From Triplophysa rosa (taxonomy: Eukaryota > Chordata > Actinopteri > Cypriniformes > Nemacheilidae), in the NCBI RefSeq assembly GCF_024868665.1, contig NC_079914.1, positions 1,829,604 to 1,893,603 on the forward strand: a stretch of DNA of 64,000 nt, read 5' to 3'. Shown piece after piece: positions 25,725-38,200 of the stretch. The translations under genes were made by a program, and so were the position numbers. The notes under the pieces were generated by a model. That model ran no database searches and was not told the DNA's origin. It was given only the letters and a program-made list of their open reading frames with translations. The first letter of the stretch is position 1. Each line of letters begins with the position of its first letter.

Positions 25725-26020
25725 GGGCAGTCGTGGCCTAATGGTTAGAGAGTCAGACTCATGACCAGAAGGTTGTGGGTTCGATTCCCAGAGCCGGAGG
25801 GTAGCGACTGAGGTGCCCTTGAGCAAGGCACCTTACCTTACCCCTACTTGCTCCCCGGGCGCTGCAGTGATAGCTGCCCACTGCTCCGGGTGTACGTGTG
25901 TTCACCACTTGCTGTGCGTGTGTTCACTACTCTCTGGATGGGTTAAATGCAGAGGTCACATTTCGGGTATGGGTCACCATATCTGACTAATAGGTCACTT
26001 TCACTTCACTTTCACTTCAC
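25725..26020 (+). mobile_element. V-type tRNA-derived SINE
   Basis: The tRNA-like head has an A-box region (GTGGCCTAATGGTTAGAGAG) and a B-box (GGGTTCGATTCCC), the internal RNA polymerase III promoter. The central domain contains CCTTGAGCAAGGCACCTTAC and CCCCGGGCGCTGCAG. The tail ends in CACTTTCACTTCACTTTCAC. It is inserted in older GC-rich repeat sequence (25609-25724 and 26021-26180) that resumes after it. It is not a functional tRNA gene. Confidence 0.85.
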
Positions 26021-26180
26021 TATTGCCATCTCGATGCGGCGCCGACACACCTTGAAAAATGTGCGCGGTGCACCACATGCGTGTCGCGACTGCTTTGCCC
26101 CCTATTTGCACGCGCCTGCCAAGCGAATACATTTAAAATAACAAATATGCGCGCGGAAAAGACGCGAAATGTGAATCGGG

Positions 26181-29100
26181 CCTTAATCTACTTTTTGCTG
26201 AAGAAATAAATGTGTTACGCTGCACAAACATGCAGCATGGAAGCCACCATTATTGTTTTGGGAATACTCGCGCATGCCTACAGAGTGAATGCGTAATACG
26301 AATGCTAATGACGTCAACGGTATTGGAAAACACCGCATCAGAGTTTACACGGACACGATAAAACTGTCGTTTTCAAAAGCTTGCACTTTCAGACCTGTTT
26401 TCAAAAGTTTGATTTTTCAGTCCCCCAAAACGCTGTTGTCGTGTAGATGAACAGCGAAACACATAAAAAGTTTTCCGTCTTTAAATGAATACGGTTTTGT
26501 GTAAACAGCCTTTTAGAACACCTTAGCAAGTGCCTAGAAATGACCTGCAAAGCAACATCTTAGTAATTGTAGACCAATGCATTACAAACCACTCAAATGA
26601 CCATAGCAGCCACACCCCAGCACATTTGTTCATGTGAACTCAACATAAAGGGAAAGTTCACTCAAAAATGCAAATTCTGATAATTTCCCAACACTCATGT
26701 CATTCCAATTTCAAATATGGTGACAGGTTTAAAAGTCAGTCTTGTGTGTCTGTACTATAATATGGTATGGCACACATGAGAACCAATAAGATTTGAAGTT
26801 ATCAACATATTTTAATTTAGCACTCGTTTAAGACTAATCTAGCTTCATATAAAATGTGTATATTTTATATAATATGTACAGCATTTAAACTATTTAAATT
26901 GTTTAAAATTTATTATGAGAACAGACCTTTTTAGCCACTCACATTGACACGTTAGCCTCTCTTTTTACACGTTTTATGCGTTCTGTTTTTGGGAAGCCAC
27001 TGTCTCCACCCTCTCCCACTCCAATCTGCACTCGGTTCAGCGGCGGGGCACTAGGTCATGCCATGTGTTTGATTTTCACAGTTTCTCCTCTGAATGCCAC
27101 ATCAAGTTAATTAGGGTTAACAATCTAAATGCCTTGCTCAGCAGAGGGCCCGGCGGCTTAGCGTGGCTCTCTGTTGGTGACACAGATGGGGCAGTAATCC
27201 CAGCACCCACAGGGATGATGGGATACCGAGGGGCCGTCAGGTTCACGAATTTGGGGGCGAACACTAAACTAAAGTGAGTGCACTGGGGGCAGGAGAGGTT
27301 TGCACTTTAGATAAACCATTTGTTTTTTTGTTTATGTTTTTTATGTAGCAATGACAGTGATTTGTCCCTGATTATCTACGCATTTTAATTTGCTATTATG
27401 AATGCAACCAGGTTTTGGAATTTATAAATGAACTATCCAGCGTGATCTCACGGGAATTTGACACTACTTTATAAGATAGTTAATTTGTATACATTTGTTT
27501 GATGTAAATCATACTACAAGACAAGCAGATGGACAGAAAGACAGACAGAAAGGCAGACGTTCATTTAAATGCATGTTCCATCCATTATTATGAAAGATAC
27601 AAATGCAACCATTGTACACGCATGCCATCACACTTTCAATAAATCGCACAGATCTCACCGTATGTATTATTAAAAAAAAAAAAATGAAGAGAGTGACACA
27701 TACTTGATGTACAACTCTTAAAAGCATCCTCTAACACTGTTGAATATTCTTTTTTGTCTAAATTTTTAATAAAGCTCAGCGATAATACCAGCATGAAAAA
27801 GCACACTAAATGGTTTTACGCTCTCTCTCTGCAATGTATTTTTAAAGTCTAGATGAATATGTCACTTGCTCACAAAAGGTCAAAATTCGGTCATTTCTTG
27901 AAAGAATAACGGCAAAAAAAGTTGAACTACAGTTCATGTGTACAGTATCACAGATTTTCCTACAGATTTAAGGGGATATCCAGTATGTCTTTCAAACTGA
28001 TATTTTTTGTAGGGAATGCAGGGACATGTCTAGTCAATGTGACATTTTCTGAACTTTTGAACAGTATCACTGGGTCATCGTTCGGTCAGACTTCTCCTGC
28101 GGGCCAGGGTTGGTCCAGCAAGACATAATCAACATTTTTCTAGCCCCTGCCCCTGTCTAAAATCACAGAGTTCACCAAAAGGCCACCAAATTTGCCCCGC
28201 CCTTCAAAAAACGTCACTTGTTGACAAGAAATGTTATGGAATGCAACCATCTTTGCTCCGCCCATCGTTTAGACTCCCAATACAGATAAATTCTATGTCT
28301 TCTGTAAGGTATAAAAACACAACGGCCCCTGTTGTTTAGAAAATTATTAAAGTTTACATTTTCAGGTGCGTTTTGATTTTGTTGTCGTTTCGAATTTTGG
28401 ATTCCCACACATTTTTACATTAGCGAGTTGATTTTGAGTGCTGCATAAAAATAATTTTATAGAAGTTGCATGATCCCTTTTCAAATTTACAATAGGATTA
28501 TGAAAAAATCCATGAAGTTTCTGAGCCGTGATGACTGTTTTGTTATTTACTGGTTTGAACTTAGTTCCTTATATTGTAGACCTTATATTAATAAATGACA
28601 AATCATTTTTAATATTACTAAATGTTTGAGAAGCTGTTAACAAAATCATCATTATCATGACATGTAATGGCTAAAATGTAAATGATTGCACTGCAGATCT
28701 ATTGTAATCTGCATTGAAACCAATTACATTATGTGTAGTTTTATCTAAAATATTAACAAGTAATATGTAAAATGCAATTGACTTGTAATACAACTGAATA
28801 TCTCAACATTCCATACAGCATTGTCAAATCATCCAGGGAGACACAAAGAATCCTCAGCTAAAACCAGTGTTGTTTATTATGAAATAAATGGTTTGTTTCG
28901 GACATTTACTTGGTACTTTGATAATTACAAATCCTTGCTTTTCCCTATAAGCACTAGGAATTGCTATATAAATAAATTCTTACCACTCCTCAAAAAGCTA
29001 TGTAAATAAATTAGAATCAGCTTTAGGTTTACACATCTAACGTTTTTTCCACTCAAAATGTAGTTTAGGAAGGGGATCCCACGCAAAAACAAAATTATAT

Positions 29101-31133
29101 CTGAGGGTTCATTGCATCAAAAAAATCCTGTTTTAATATTGGCCTATGTTTACCTATAATGTAAATAGCATGATATCTCTAGTAAACATACAGTAACACA
29201 GTAGAAAACCAAAATCTGCATTACCATCTGATACAATTACAATACAATCTTTGTTTAGCAAAATAATGGCAAAAGGATGGCAAGATCAATGATAATTCAG
29301 AGATAAAGCAGTTTCACGGGTTTTGTAAAACTTCCAAAAATTCCATTCGATGAACTAAATGTTGCATATCCAAATCTAAACATAACAAATAAGACAAATA
29401 AAAATATTAAAATATAAAGACAGAAACCACAAAGCAGGTTGGTGTTTTTAAATAATAATTACAAACAAGAATTTACTTACAATAAAAACTAAATTTCTTT
29501 GGTGTCACAAAGCAACACATGGCCTTAAATTTACACAAACTCATGATACACTGCAACACTTTATTATTTCAAAATAAATACACAATGACCCTTTGAACAT
29601 AGATTAAAGATGTCTGCCTTAAATAAAATTAGCAACACAAATCTCTTTTTTGGGGGGATTCATATAAACTGAAAGTGATACAACTTTAGTAATATTTTGT
29701 CACTTTTTAGAATATTATATTATATTATACTATATTGTAAAACTTGACAATGTAGTTCAATTTGTTAACATTACATAACTTTAATAATATAGGTAACATC
29801 AATACAAACATAACATTAATACAATCGTTATCTAATACATTAATATTAAATGTAACTCAATTTTAATATTTTATTTAATTTTAATAAATTAATTTATCAA
29901 ATTAATAAATGTGTTACAATAAACTAACTATGAACAATACTTTGACACCATTAATTATCATCATTTAATATTAATCTTAACATTTACAAATTGACTTTTA
30001 AAAGCAAGAGTGGTATCCGTCCATTAGTTACACACAATAACACTACACACTACACTGCAAATTTAATCTGTCATCCTTTTAGGAATGGCTGCTGAATAGT
30101 TTTATTTGAGTTAAGGGCGCCCTCTGGTGTACAGTTATAATTCAACTACAGAACAATTTCACACATTTAGACATTAAAAATAATCACAGGCATCACAGTT
30201 TTTTATAACAGTCTAGTCTATTTGTGTTTAATCTCTGGGTCATTTTCAGTAACACTTTGTGTGATACCACTGATATAGACCACTTTGCAAGATGTAAAAA
30301 CAGGTCCGAAAGCACTTCAAGGGTCAATTTTTATGTATTTATTATTTGTATTTTTTTATCTTACATAAATAATTAAATCTTAAAGATATTTGTTTAACAT
30401 TTTAAATCAGTTATAAATATTCAGTTGGATGTATTTTGTTCAAACGTTTGTGTAGCGTTAAAGAACTGAAACTTGAAGTTCTTCTGGACCATCATTGAAC
30501 CAACGTTGTTTACATCATTCGAAGAGGTCTATACAGAGAATCATATCACATATTTGATTTAAAAACCTGTCATCTATTATCCTGTCTGATTTACTGGAAT
30601 TTCCATAGGAAACAGCAGAAATGTCCTTTCCTTGATCAAAGAAGCTTTGAGGCATGCATGGAAGTAAGATGACACAGTGAGTGCATTCATTTATTTCTAT
30701 ATTTTCCTTTAGTCATTAGGTAATTAATTCATGAGCTGTAACTTTGTTTGTTGCTCTTGTAATAAATTCAGATGTACGTCACTGGTTGTGGTTTAGTGGG
30801 AGCCACATGAGCACACCTCTGGTATTGCTTTAAATGTAGGGAGAGTTCATAGGTTTTGTTGGAATCAAATGATTAATTAGAACGGTCTGAAAGCTCCATT
30901 TTCACACTGACTGCCCGTTCAAGTAGTATATAAAACCAGCAAACAAAGAATACGTCATTCACAGAAATAAATAAGCAGAAAAATTGTGTTTACACTGGCC
31001 CCTATTTTTAAAAGAAACATCAGCATGCGCCCTCTGGACTGAACATTAATTTTTACATGAAAGAACCAAATGTACCACAATAGTGAAAATGATTAGTACA
31101 CAGTTAGAGAGTACTGCATGAGACACTGTATCC
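26181..31133. other. Gene-free stretch
   Basis: A fragment of the TTCACTCAAAAATG-type MITE family lies near 26652-26710. The block at about 26990-27290 is GC-balanced, complex and non-repetitive within this window, a candidate conserved element. AT-rich tracts occur at about 29690-29990. A CTCF-like core lies at 30117-30130. No exon or RNA gene is supported. Confidence 0.4.
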
Positions 31134-31420
31134 CCAGAGCCGGCGCCAGCGGAGCGCTGAAGAGGGGGCGTATGAAATATGAGAGGGGGCGATCACGTGA
31201 TACATGGTAATCCCAGCTAGAAAATACATGATAGGTTCCTAATTTATGTCACATAGTAATCAAACATGTCCCTACTACAATCACAAGAAATAAACCTAGT
31301 GAGCAATTTTCAGACGACAAAGCACGTTTGTCTTTTAATCTTACAACATAAAATAAAAACATATCTTAGACATATATATATATATATATATATTAATACA
31401 TCTATTGCATAACAGAAATA
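31134..31420. repeat. Possible hAT left end and (TA)n
   Basis: CCAGAGCCGGCGCCAGCG followed by AGAGGGGGCG motifs looks like one end of a GC-rich hAT-type element, but I cannot find its partner. A TA microsatellite lies at about 31373-31394. Confidence 0.35.
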
Positions 31421-31424
31421 AACA

Positions 31425-32129
31425 GGTCTAGTTGGATCTCATAAAGTGAAACAAGGAGGAGGCTCAGTTATGTTTTGTTGATGCTTTGCTGCATCTGTCA
31501 CAGGGTGCCTTAAATCTGTGCAGGGCACAATGAAATCTCAAGACTATCAAGGCATTCTGGAGCGAAACGTACTGCCCAGTGTCAGAAAGCGCTGTCTCAG
31601 TCGCAGGTCATGGGTCCTCCAACAGGATAATGACACAGCTAAAATCACCCAAGAATGGATAAGAACAAAACATTGGACCTTTCTGAAGTGGCCTTCTGTG
31701 AGTCCTGATCTGAATCCTATCAAACATCTATGGAAAGAGCTGAAACTTGCAGTCTGGAGATGGCACCCATCAAACCTGAGACAGCTGGAGCAGTTTGCTC
31801 AGGAAGAGTGGGCCAAACTACCTGTTAACAGGTGCAGAAGTCTCATAATGAGCTACAGAAAACGTTTGCTTGCAGTGATTGCCTCTAAAGGTTGTGCAAC
31901 AAAATATTAGGTTAGGGGGCCCATCGTTTTTGTCTGTGACATTTTCATTTGTTTTATTATTTACAATATTATATTCAATAAAAAATCAAAAGCAAAGTGT
32001 GATTTCTATTAAATATGGAATAAACAATGGTGGATTCCAATTACTTTAGTCAGTTTCGAGTTATTTCAAAGAAAATTGTGCATTCTTGTTTTTTGTGGAG
32101 GGGTACCAACAAATTTGAGCACGTCTGTA
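31425..32129 (+). mobile_element. 5'-truncated Tc1/mariner element
   Basis: The 3' portion of a Tc1-like transposon: the C-terminal transposase region, then 3' sequence ending near GGGTACCAACAAATTTGAGC and ACGTCTGTA, which resembles fish Tc1 termini. The 5' half and left terminal repeat are missing, and a (TA)n tract lies just upstream. Confidence 0.8.
31440..31910 (+). pseudogene. Tc1-like transposase fragment (DDE domain), broken
   Basis: The open part (31518-31910, about 130 codons) contains the second catalytic aspartate in WVLQQDND and the third acidic residue in SPDLNPIKHLWKELK, then a typical C-terminus ending SKGCATKY. An in-frame stop lies upstream (near 31476, after SVMFC). The residues that normally follow QDND appear deleted, since the sequence reads QDNDTAKI. 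The N-terminal DNA-binding half is absent. It is a dead copy. Confidence 0.85.
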
Positions 32130-32302
32130 TATAATGTGTGTATATATACTGTATATAGCCTGGATTTTTATTAACGTTTCATGTGTTTTGTCATGCTGTC
32201 AGTCTTTCACACTCCTGTTGGATGACCTTGTCTCTCCTGAGGTTTGATTTTGTTGAAATGGCCACAATACATTTAGAAATGCTGATTTTTTCCGTAGCTA
32301 TA

Positions 32303-32631
32303 TGTAACGAGGAAGGCGGGATGAGAGCCGTGGGGCAATGAGGCGGGGCCGGTGGCGTGAGTGATAGTGGGAATCAGCTGTGCGCACACCAGTCCCGCAT
32401 GTCTTACGGAGGAGATCGGGAGCATAAGAGGACGAGCGACATGACTACGGATGAGAGAGGACCGGGCCCGGACATGTGTTAAGTTTTATTTATGTTTGTG
32501 TGGCCGGCAGTTTACCGTGAGGTTGCTGTCGGCCCTTTTACTTCCGTGTTATTGTTTGTTTATTTTGATTAAAGTTTTTGAATGTTCGCCGGTTCCCACC
32601 TCCTTCCTTCCCTACTTTGAACTGTATTACA
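32303..32631 (+). repeat. 5' LTR
   Basis: Begins TGTAACGAGG and ends ATTACA, 329 bp. It contains an ATTAAA polyadenylation-type signal near 32567. It aligns with the second LTR over its first ~170 bp (shared GCCGGTGGCG and GAGTGATA phrases). Confidence 0.75.
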
Positions 32632-32632
32632 T

Positions 32633-32650
32633 TGGTGCCGAAACCCGGGA
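32633..32650 (+). other. Primer-binding site matching tRNA-Phe
   Basis: TGGTGCCGAAACCCGGGA is exactly complementary to the 3' terminus of eukaryotic tRNA-Phe including its CCA tail (TCCCGGGTTTCGGCACCA). The match to tRNA-Phe is from general knowledge. Its position one base after the LTR fits the priming site for minus-strand DNA synthesis. Confidence 0.8.
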
Positions 32651-33245
32651 GGAAGGAGAGACATGCTGTCGGAGAGCCCTCGTCGCTGAGGGGGATCGCG
32701 GTGCTGCGGAGTTCGGGCAGCGCGGACGAGGGATGTCCGCGAGAGGCTGCCCGAGGCGATGGTGCTGGAGCAAGTATGCGTCGGCTGGGATGGAGAGCTC
32801 ACTGCCGTGCTCCTGGGCCGAGGTGGGGTGGCAGCCGTCCGGGAGGGAGCAGAGGAGTCCTCGCCGTTGGCCGTGGGCCGGAGCCTGCTGCCGTCCGCCG
32901 TGAAGGGGAGGAGCAGGAGACGGGAGACTCGCTGCCGGCTGCCCTCAGCCAGAGGAGCCATCGCTGGCCGCCAGGGGGCGGAGGAGGATCGAGCCGTCCA
33001 CCGAGCATCCAGTACCACCGCATGGCACCGCGAGGACGAGCGACAGTGTGTCGGGGAACCGGACCAGATTTTTTTTTGTTTGTTTTCCTCTCTCCCCTCT
33101 CTCGTTGCTGTCGCTCTGTGTGCTTCCGTCTCCTTTTCTCTCGTCTCGTCTGTCCATACCCCCAGGCGCTGGGGCCGCCGAGACAGGGGGGCAGTAGAGC
33201 ACAGTCTCGTGGGTACCCCCCGGCCTGTGAGGGGCGATGGGGGTA

Positions 33246-33478
33246 TGTGACGAGGGAGGCGGGACGAGAGCCGTGAGAGAACAAAGCAAGGCCGGTGGCG
33301 CGAGTGATAATGAGTGTCAGCTGTGCGTTACACCGGTCTCGCATCTCTCACGGAGGAGCTCCGGAAGCATAAGAGGAGGAGCGACAGGAAGGCACGACGA
33401 GAGAGGACCAGGCCTGGACATTGTTAAGCTTTAGTTTTACCTTTTACTTTCCTTTCCTGTCCCGCCTTCCTCGTTACA
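33246..33478 (+). repeat. 3' LTR, shortened and diverged at its 3' part
   Basis: Begins TGTGACGAGGGAGG and ends CTCGTTACA, 233 bp against 329 bp for the 5' LTR. The R/U5-like third differs from the first LTR and ends in the inverted copy of the element's own start. Confidence 0.65.
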
Positions 33479-33650
33479 CTACATGAACCTGAAAAAATGT
33501 CAACTGTGATTTTGCTACTTGAATCATTCTTTGAATAAACATCAGTAGTTTAGTTAAAATTGAGGAATTTAAACCTTTATTTTCCAATGTGATATCTGGT
33601 CTGTTATAAATAAAAGGAACTCTCAAACCTTTAAATAGGATATATGTAAG

Positions 33651-34616
33651 GAATAATTGACGACGGGCCGTTCAATTATCGAAAGTTAATGCACACCCGA
33701 GGTGTAACGGCTACTCCGCTTCGCGTCGTGGCCGCATTACCACCTCGGGGTGTGCATTAACTTTCGATAATTGAACGGACCGGAGTCAATTATTCTGCTT
33801 ATACCACGGTCACAACACCACAAGACGTTGTTCCGATACCACAAGACGTTGTTACGATGTTTTATCTCAAGATATTTGTATGGTATTTGTCCCGGAATGC
33901 ACTTGCTGGTAGGACTAATTTCTTACGCTTCTCATCTGAAGGCGTTGCTTGAGCTGCATATGCAGTTTTCCGAGAGCGAGAGGAAGACAGACAGTGCACG
34001 TGCGCGTGCACAAGCGTTTGCTTCACTGAGAGTGTAAAGACAAGTATCTATATTTGATTTGTTTTCGTCGTATTTAACACCCCTGTCGTATAAGAAAAGT
34101 ATTAAGAGAAAAAAGTGACATGGAGGTTTCTGCGCCAGCTGCGGTTCTCTCAGTGGCATAGAAAGCTTCCTGCTGTGTGTTTTAATTCCCGTTTACCCAT
34201 TCCACAGACGAATTTAAGATGTTGTTGTTGTTGTTATTTTTGTGCTTCGTGTTTTATCTTTAACCCGCTGATTGTGTCATGTAGTTTGCCCGTTACCTTT
34301 GATATATGCTTTAGTTTTTCGTCTGAACAGTCCTGTACAGTGCTCTCGCCATTGTTGTTCAAATGTTCATGCTGTCCATAAATATTAATAGTTATTTCTT
34401 CTCAGACAATGGAATTTGCCTGTCACTTTGTCTGTTGTTAAATACATATTCACTGGTGGACAGTAGGCTAAACTTGGCGAAGTGATATGGAACTGTAATG
34501 CGGTCAGCAGACCTGGAACACCTTCATAGGTGTGCGTTTAACTGAAAAATAATGCACACCCGTCGAACGTTCGTCAGCCAATCAGAATGAAGCATTCAAC
34601 AGCCCCGTGGTATAAA
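33651..34616. mobile_element. Hairpin-bearing DNA element
   Basis: Arms at about 33651-33708 and 33737-33797 are inverted repeats sharing CCGTTCAATTATCGAAAGTT and TAATGCACACCC, with a ~30-bp GC-rich loop. Further right, TTATACCACGG (about 33798) pairs with CCGTGGTATAA (about 34604), and a second ATGCACACCCG occurs near 34552. The interior (33810-34540) has no gene. The superfamily is uncertain. Confidence 0.6.
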
Positions 34617-34639
34617 TAAAAAATAAAGGCAAGCACTTT

Positions 34640-34940
34640 AAAATAAAGTTGCTTTTGTTAACAAGTAAATAGTTGACATGAGCTAACAATAAGCAATACT
34701 TCAACAGCATTGATTAATTCATGTTAATTTTGGCATTTATTCATTTTTTTTTTTTAAAGCTGTAACTACTAACATTAGTGCACAATGAATTAATATGATC
34801 AATTGTATTGGCATTAACTAACATCAACAAAGATTAAGAAATGCAGAAAAACTAAAGTGCTCATTGTCAGTTCATGTTAGCTAATGCATTAACTAACGGT
34901 AACAAATACATTCTTATTGTAAAATGTTACCAAATAAAGT
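34640..34940. repeat. Dispersed AT-rich repeat copy
   Basis: Shares phrases with 12190-12480 (GCATTAACTAA, AATTAATATGATCAA). No termini are resolved. Confidence 0.45.
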
Positions 34941-35029
34941 TGTATAAATTATTCTACAATAAAACCATAAAACATCTTTTTTTTAAAGATACGGTGGAAA
35001 GAAATTGTTGGGATTTTTTCTGAGTGATT

Positions 35030-35217
35030 TTTTTCCAGCTGATAAACGAAAAAACATTGACAGCCAATCAAAATTCATTCGCATTTATAGGACTTGCACA
35101 TTTAAAATGTAAAACTACAGTGTGCGAGTTTTGAAAAAAGAACGTTCTTGTTCACTAGTGTGTATGAAACCAGTTATTGTTACAGTTATCTTTATTATTG
35201 GTGTGAACAGGCCTTTA
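35030..35217. mobile_element. Decayed MITE related to 62545-63836
   Basis: Shares AAACATTGACAGCC and AAAATTCATTC with the left part of 62545-63836, and ends GGTGTGAACAGGCC like its right end. The left terminus is not resolved. It lies just beyond the last exon of the transporter gene. Confidence 0.5.
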
Positions 35218-35294
35218 GTCACTTCCATTTATGTGAAAAGTCTGCTTGCTCTTATACAATTGCAACCTAAATCTCATTAAGCGAATACCTCGTC

Positions 35295-38200
35295 TCAATC
35301 CTCAGATTGTGAGCCTGTCAGATTGTCTCTTGTGGCCGCTGGCTCCACCAGACGCTCGTATGAGACCACCATCATAATCTGTGAATCGTTCACAAGAGAA
35401 GTGTAACTACAGAGTGGTATAAAATTGAAAGTACTCCTAATTGAATTTTCATACGTTCTCATTTACTCGCTACTAGATCCAAATGTGCACACTCACAGTG
35501 AGAAGTACAAGTAGACCCATCATCACCCCAAGCATCACATAAAGGTTAGAGGTCAGACCTCCCGCCCAGAGAGGACCAAAAATGGTGGCCAGTCCACCGA
35601 CAGAACGCCGGATTCCCTGACTGAATCCTGACAACCAACAAAGGCAAAAGCACTTACTGGGGATCATCTCCACAAACTTTAAAATAAATCATCAAAGTAA
35701 TCAGTAATAGCAAACATAAGTAAAACATTTAGGACAGGAAGATCATCAGATAGACAGATATACATATAAAGACAGATAGTTCATTTTTACTCTTTTTATG
35801 TTCTTCGGACTGACCTTGTGTCTTCTCTGATGTTATTTTGGAGAAGAGAGATACCTGTGCGACCGCCACAAAAGGGAGGCCCAGGACCTGAAGGAAAACC
35901 CCAATGATAAACTCTGCCAGCTGCCACGCAAATCCACCTAAAACAACAAAAAAAAGCTTTTGAGGCATGTTACAGCTCGCAACCATAACATTGTCTGTTG
36001 TATGTTCTTACCCAGGGGATTAGCCAAAAATATAAGGCACCAGACGCAGGAAATATTGCAGAGGATGAGACCGACGGCCAGCACAACTCGCTCTGCCACG
36101 CGCTTACTTAACCAGCGCACAAACAGGAAGCCGGCGATCACCTCTACGCCACACATGCAGTACATGATGCTGTTCTCCAGTTCGCCAAAGTTAAAAAACT
36201 TCTGCGTCATAGGAGTCACCATAGTCTGCGGAGATGTTACTAAACATTTTAGTACACTTAATAAACCATAGTCCTGTAGCTCAACTTGTATGACATTCAC
36301 AACATCAGGATCATGAGTTTGATTTCTATGTAATCCACCTAGTTACAGAAATGTATAGCTTGAATGCACTGTAAACTGCTTTAGATAAAAGTGTCTGTCC
36401 AATGAATAGATGGGGCCATTTCTCAATATGCGTCCTTGTCTGTACTTGTGTCCTTGTGGACTTGTGAAACGTCATCAGAAGCAGCCCAAGTACTTTTCCA
36501 AATCAAAGTTCACATCTAGCCAAGTACAGTTCAAATCCCTGGATGTGTTCTTGCTCCACCGCTTTTATCGAGGTTGCATAGGGAGGTGACTTGTGCGGAC
36601 ATGATACGGGCCATAACCCAGAATTCAGTTAATTTCAGTTTCCTTTTTTTCTGTGTCTAATTTTTCCTCGTAAGGTCCAACACTTTCCCACCACCGTCTT
36701 TCCCGCTTTTTTTATTTGAATTGAAAACGAGAAGAGTCCGTTGTTTGATATTCAATTTTATTTCAAACGAAATTAATATAATCAGAGTAGGCAAAACTTG
36801 CCTGAAACACATATTAATGTTTAATAGTTTTAAAATACAAAAGAGGCAGCTGTATAATATCGTATTACACACGTTTTGCTAATTACATTTAATATGTACA
36901 TTAAAAATAAAAAACGAAAAGATATACAATGATGCTGATTGAAGCATGAGGTGCTGAGCTGCGCTATCAAGTACGCTGCTCTTCCATTTGTAAAATAACT
37001 GCACTTGCCTCCTTGTGTCTTTGGGAGTTCATTCTTCTGAGTCGAACTTGCCAAGTCCGATCTTGTAAGGACGCAAGTCTGGACTCTGCGAACTTGGTAT
37101 TGAGAAACGGCCAGGGACTTTAAACAACAGCCATGGATGGAACAGCAACGGTGTCATTGTATTGCGCATGCGTGAATTTAAAGGGACAGTTCATCCCCCC
37201 AAAAAAGCCTGTCATCATTAATTCACCCTCCAGTTGTTCCAAGTCTGTATACATTTCTTTGAACACAGAGAAAGTTATTTGGAAGAATGCTTGTAACCAA
37301 ACAGTTCTTGGCCACCATTGACTACCATAGTAGGAAAAATGACAATGTGCGCCAGCACTGTTTGCTTTCCTACATTCTTCAAAACATCTTATTTTGTGTT
37401 CAACAGAACAAAGACATTTATAAAGCAATTTTTCCTACTATGGTAGTCAATGGTGGCCAAGAACTGTTTGGTTACAAGCATTCTTCCAAGTATCTTTCTC
37501 TGTGTTCATCAGAACAAAGACATTTATACAGATTTGGAACAACTTGAGGGGGAGTAAATGATGACAGAATTTTCATTTTTTGGTGAACTGTTCCTTTAAG
37601 TGTACTGTAACTGTCTACAACGGGAGAATAGAGGGTTTGCTGTAGTGGTTATTACATTACGTGACAGATTAGGCAAATAAATGTAATAGGGGTGTAACGA
37701 TACACTCAGCTCACGATTCGGTACATATCTCGATGCTGGGTTCACGATACGAAACACATCTCTATATTTTGAACAAAATTCAAAAATGAAACTGAAATTC
37801 AAATAACATTATTTTCAAAATATTAACAATTTCAGTAACTTATTTTGTTGTACATACAATTTAATAAAGAATTTTAACATTTTAAGGCTCTGTCAAGCCA
37901 ACATACTGATCTTGTATCTAAGCTTATTATTCTAGAGACAAGGGGGTGGGCTCATTTTACTCAGGCAACCAATCAGTATCCCAGGAACTTCCTTAAGCTA
38001 CGAAGCCACGCCCATAGCAACCATTTACAGCAACCATTTACAGCAACCGCTCCCATAGACTCCCATTATAAAAAGTCCATATGGATATCTTTGCAACACA
38101 GTGGAGTAGAGACAAGGGGATGGGCTCATTTGACTCAGGCAACCAATCAGTGTAACAGGATCATCATAAAGCTATTAAGCCACGCCCATAGCAACCATTT

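Larger units (their letters stand above)
32303..33478 (+). mobile_element. Short non-autonomous LTR retrotransposon
   Basis: Two related LTRs (32303-32631 and about 33246-33478) flank roughly 600 bp of GC-rich internal DNA lacking gag or pol. A primer-binding site follows the first LTR after one base, and a purine-rich GAGGGGCGATGGGGG stretch precedes the second. Flanking pentamers CTATA and CTACA differ at one base. The outer ends form a perfect 19-bp inverted repeat (TGTAACGAGGAAGGCGGGA and its complement), unusually long for an LTR element. Overlapping arginine/proline-rich frames inside are by-products of GC-rich sequence. Confidence 0.8.

Noticed and set aside
25725..25800. tRNA-like A-box and B-box
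   Set aside because: They belong to the head of a V-SINE followed by the SINE central domain. There is no proper cloverleaf end, so it is not a tRNA gene.
32451..33344. Several overlapping long open frames (up to 232 codons) on both strands
   Set aside because: They lie in the GC-rich LTR element, overlap one another in different frames, are rich in Arg/Gly/Pro/Ser and have no recognisable domain. GC-rich sequence has few stop codons.
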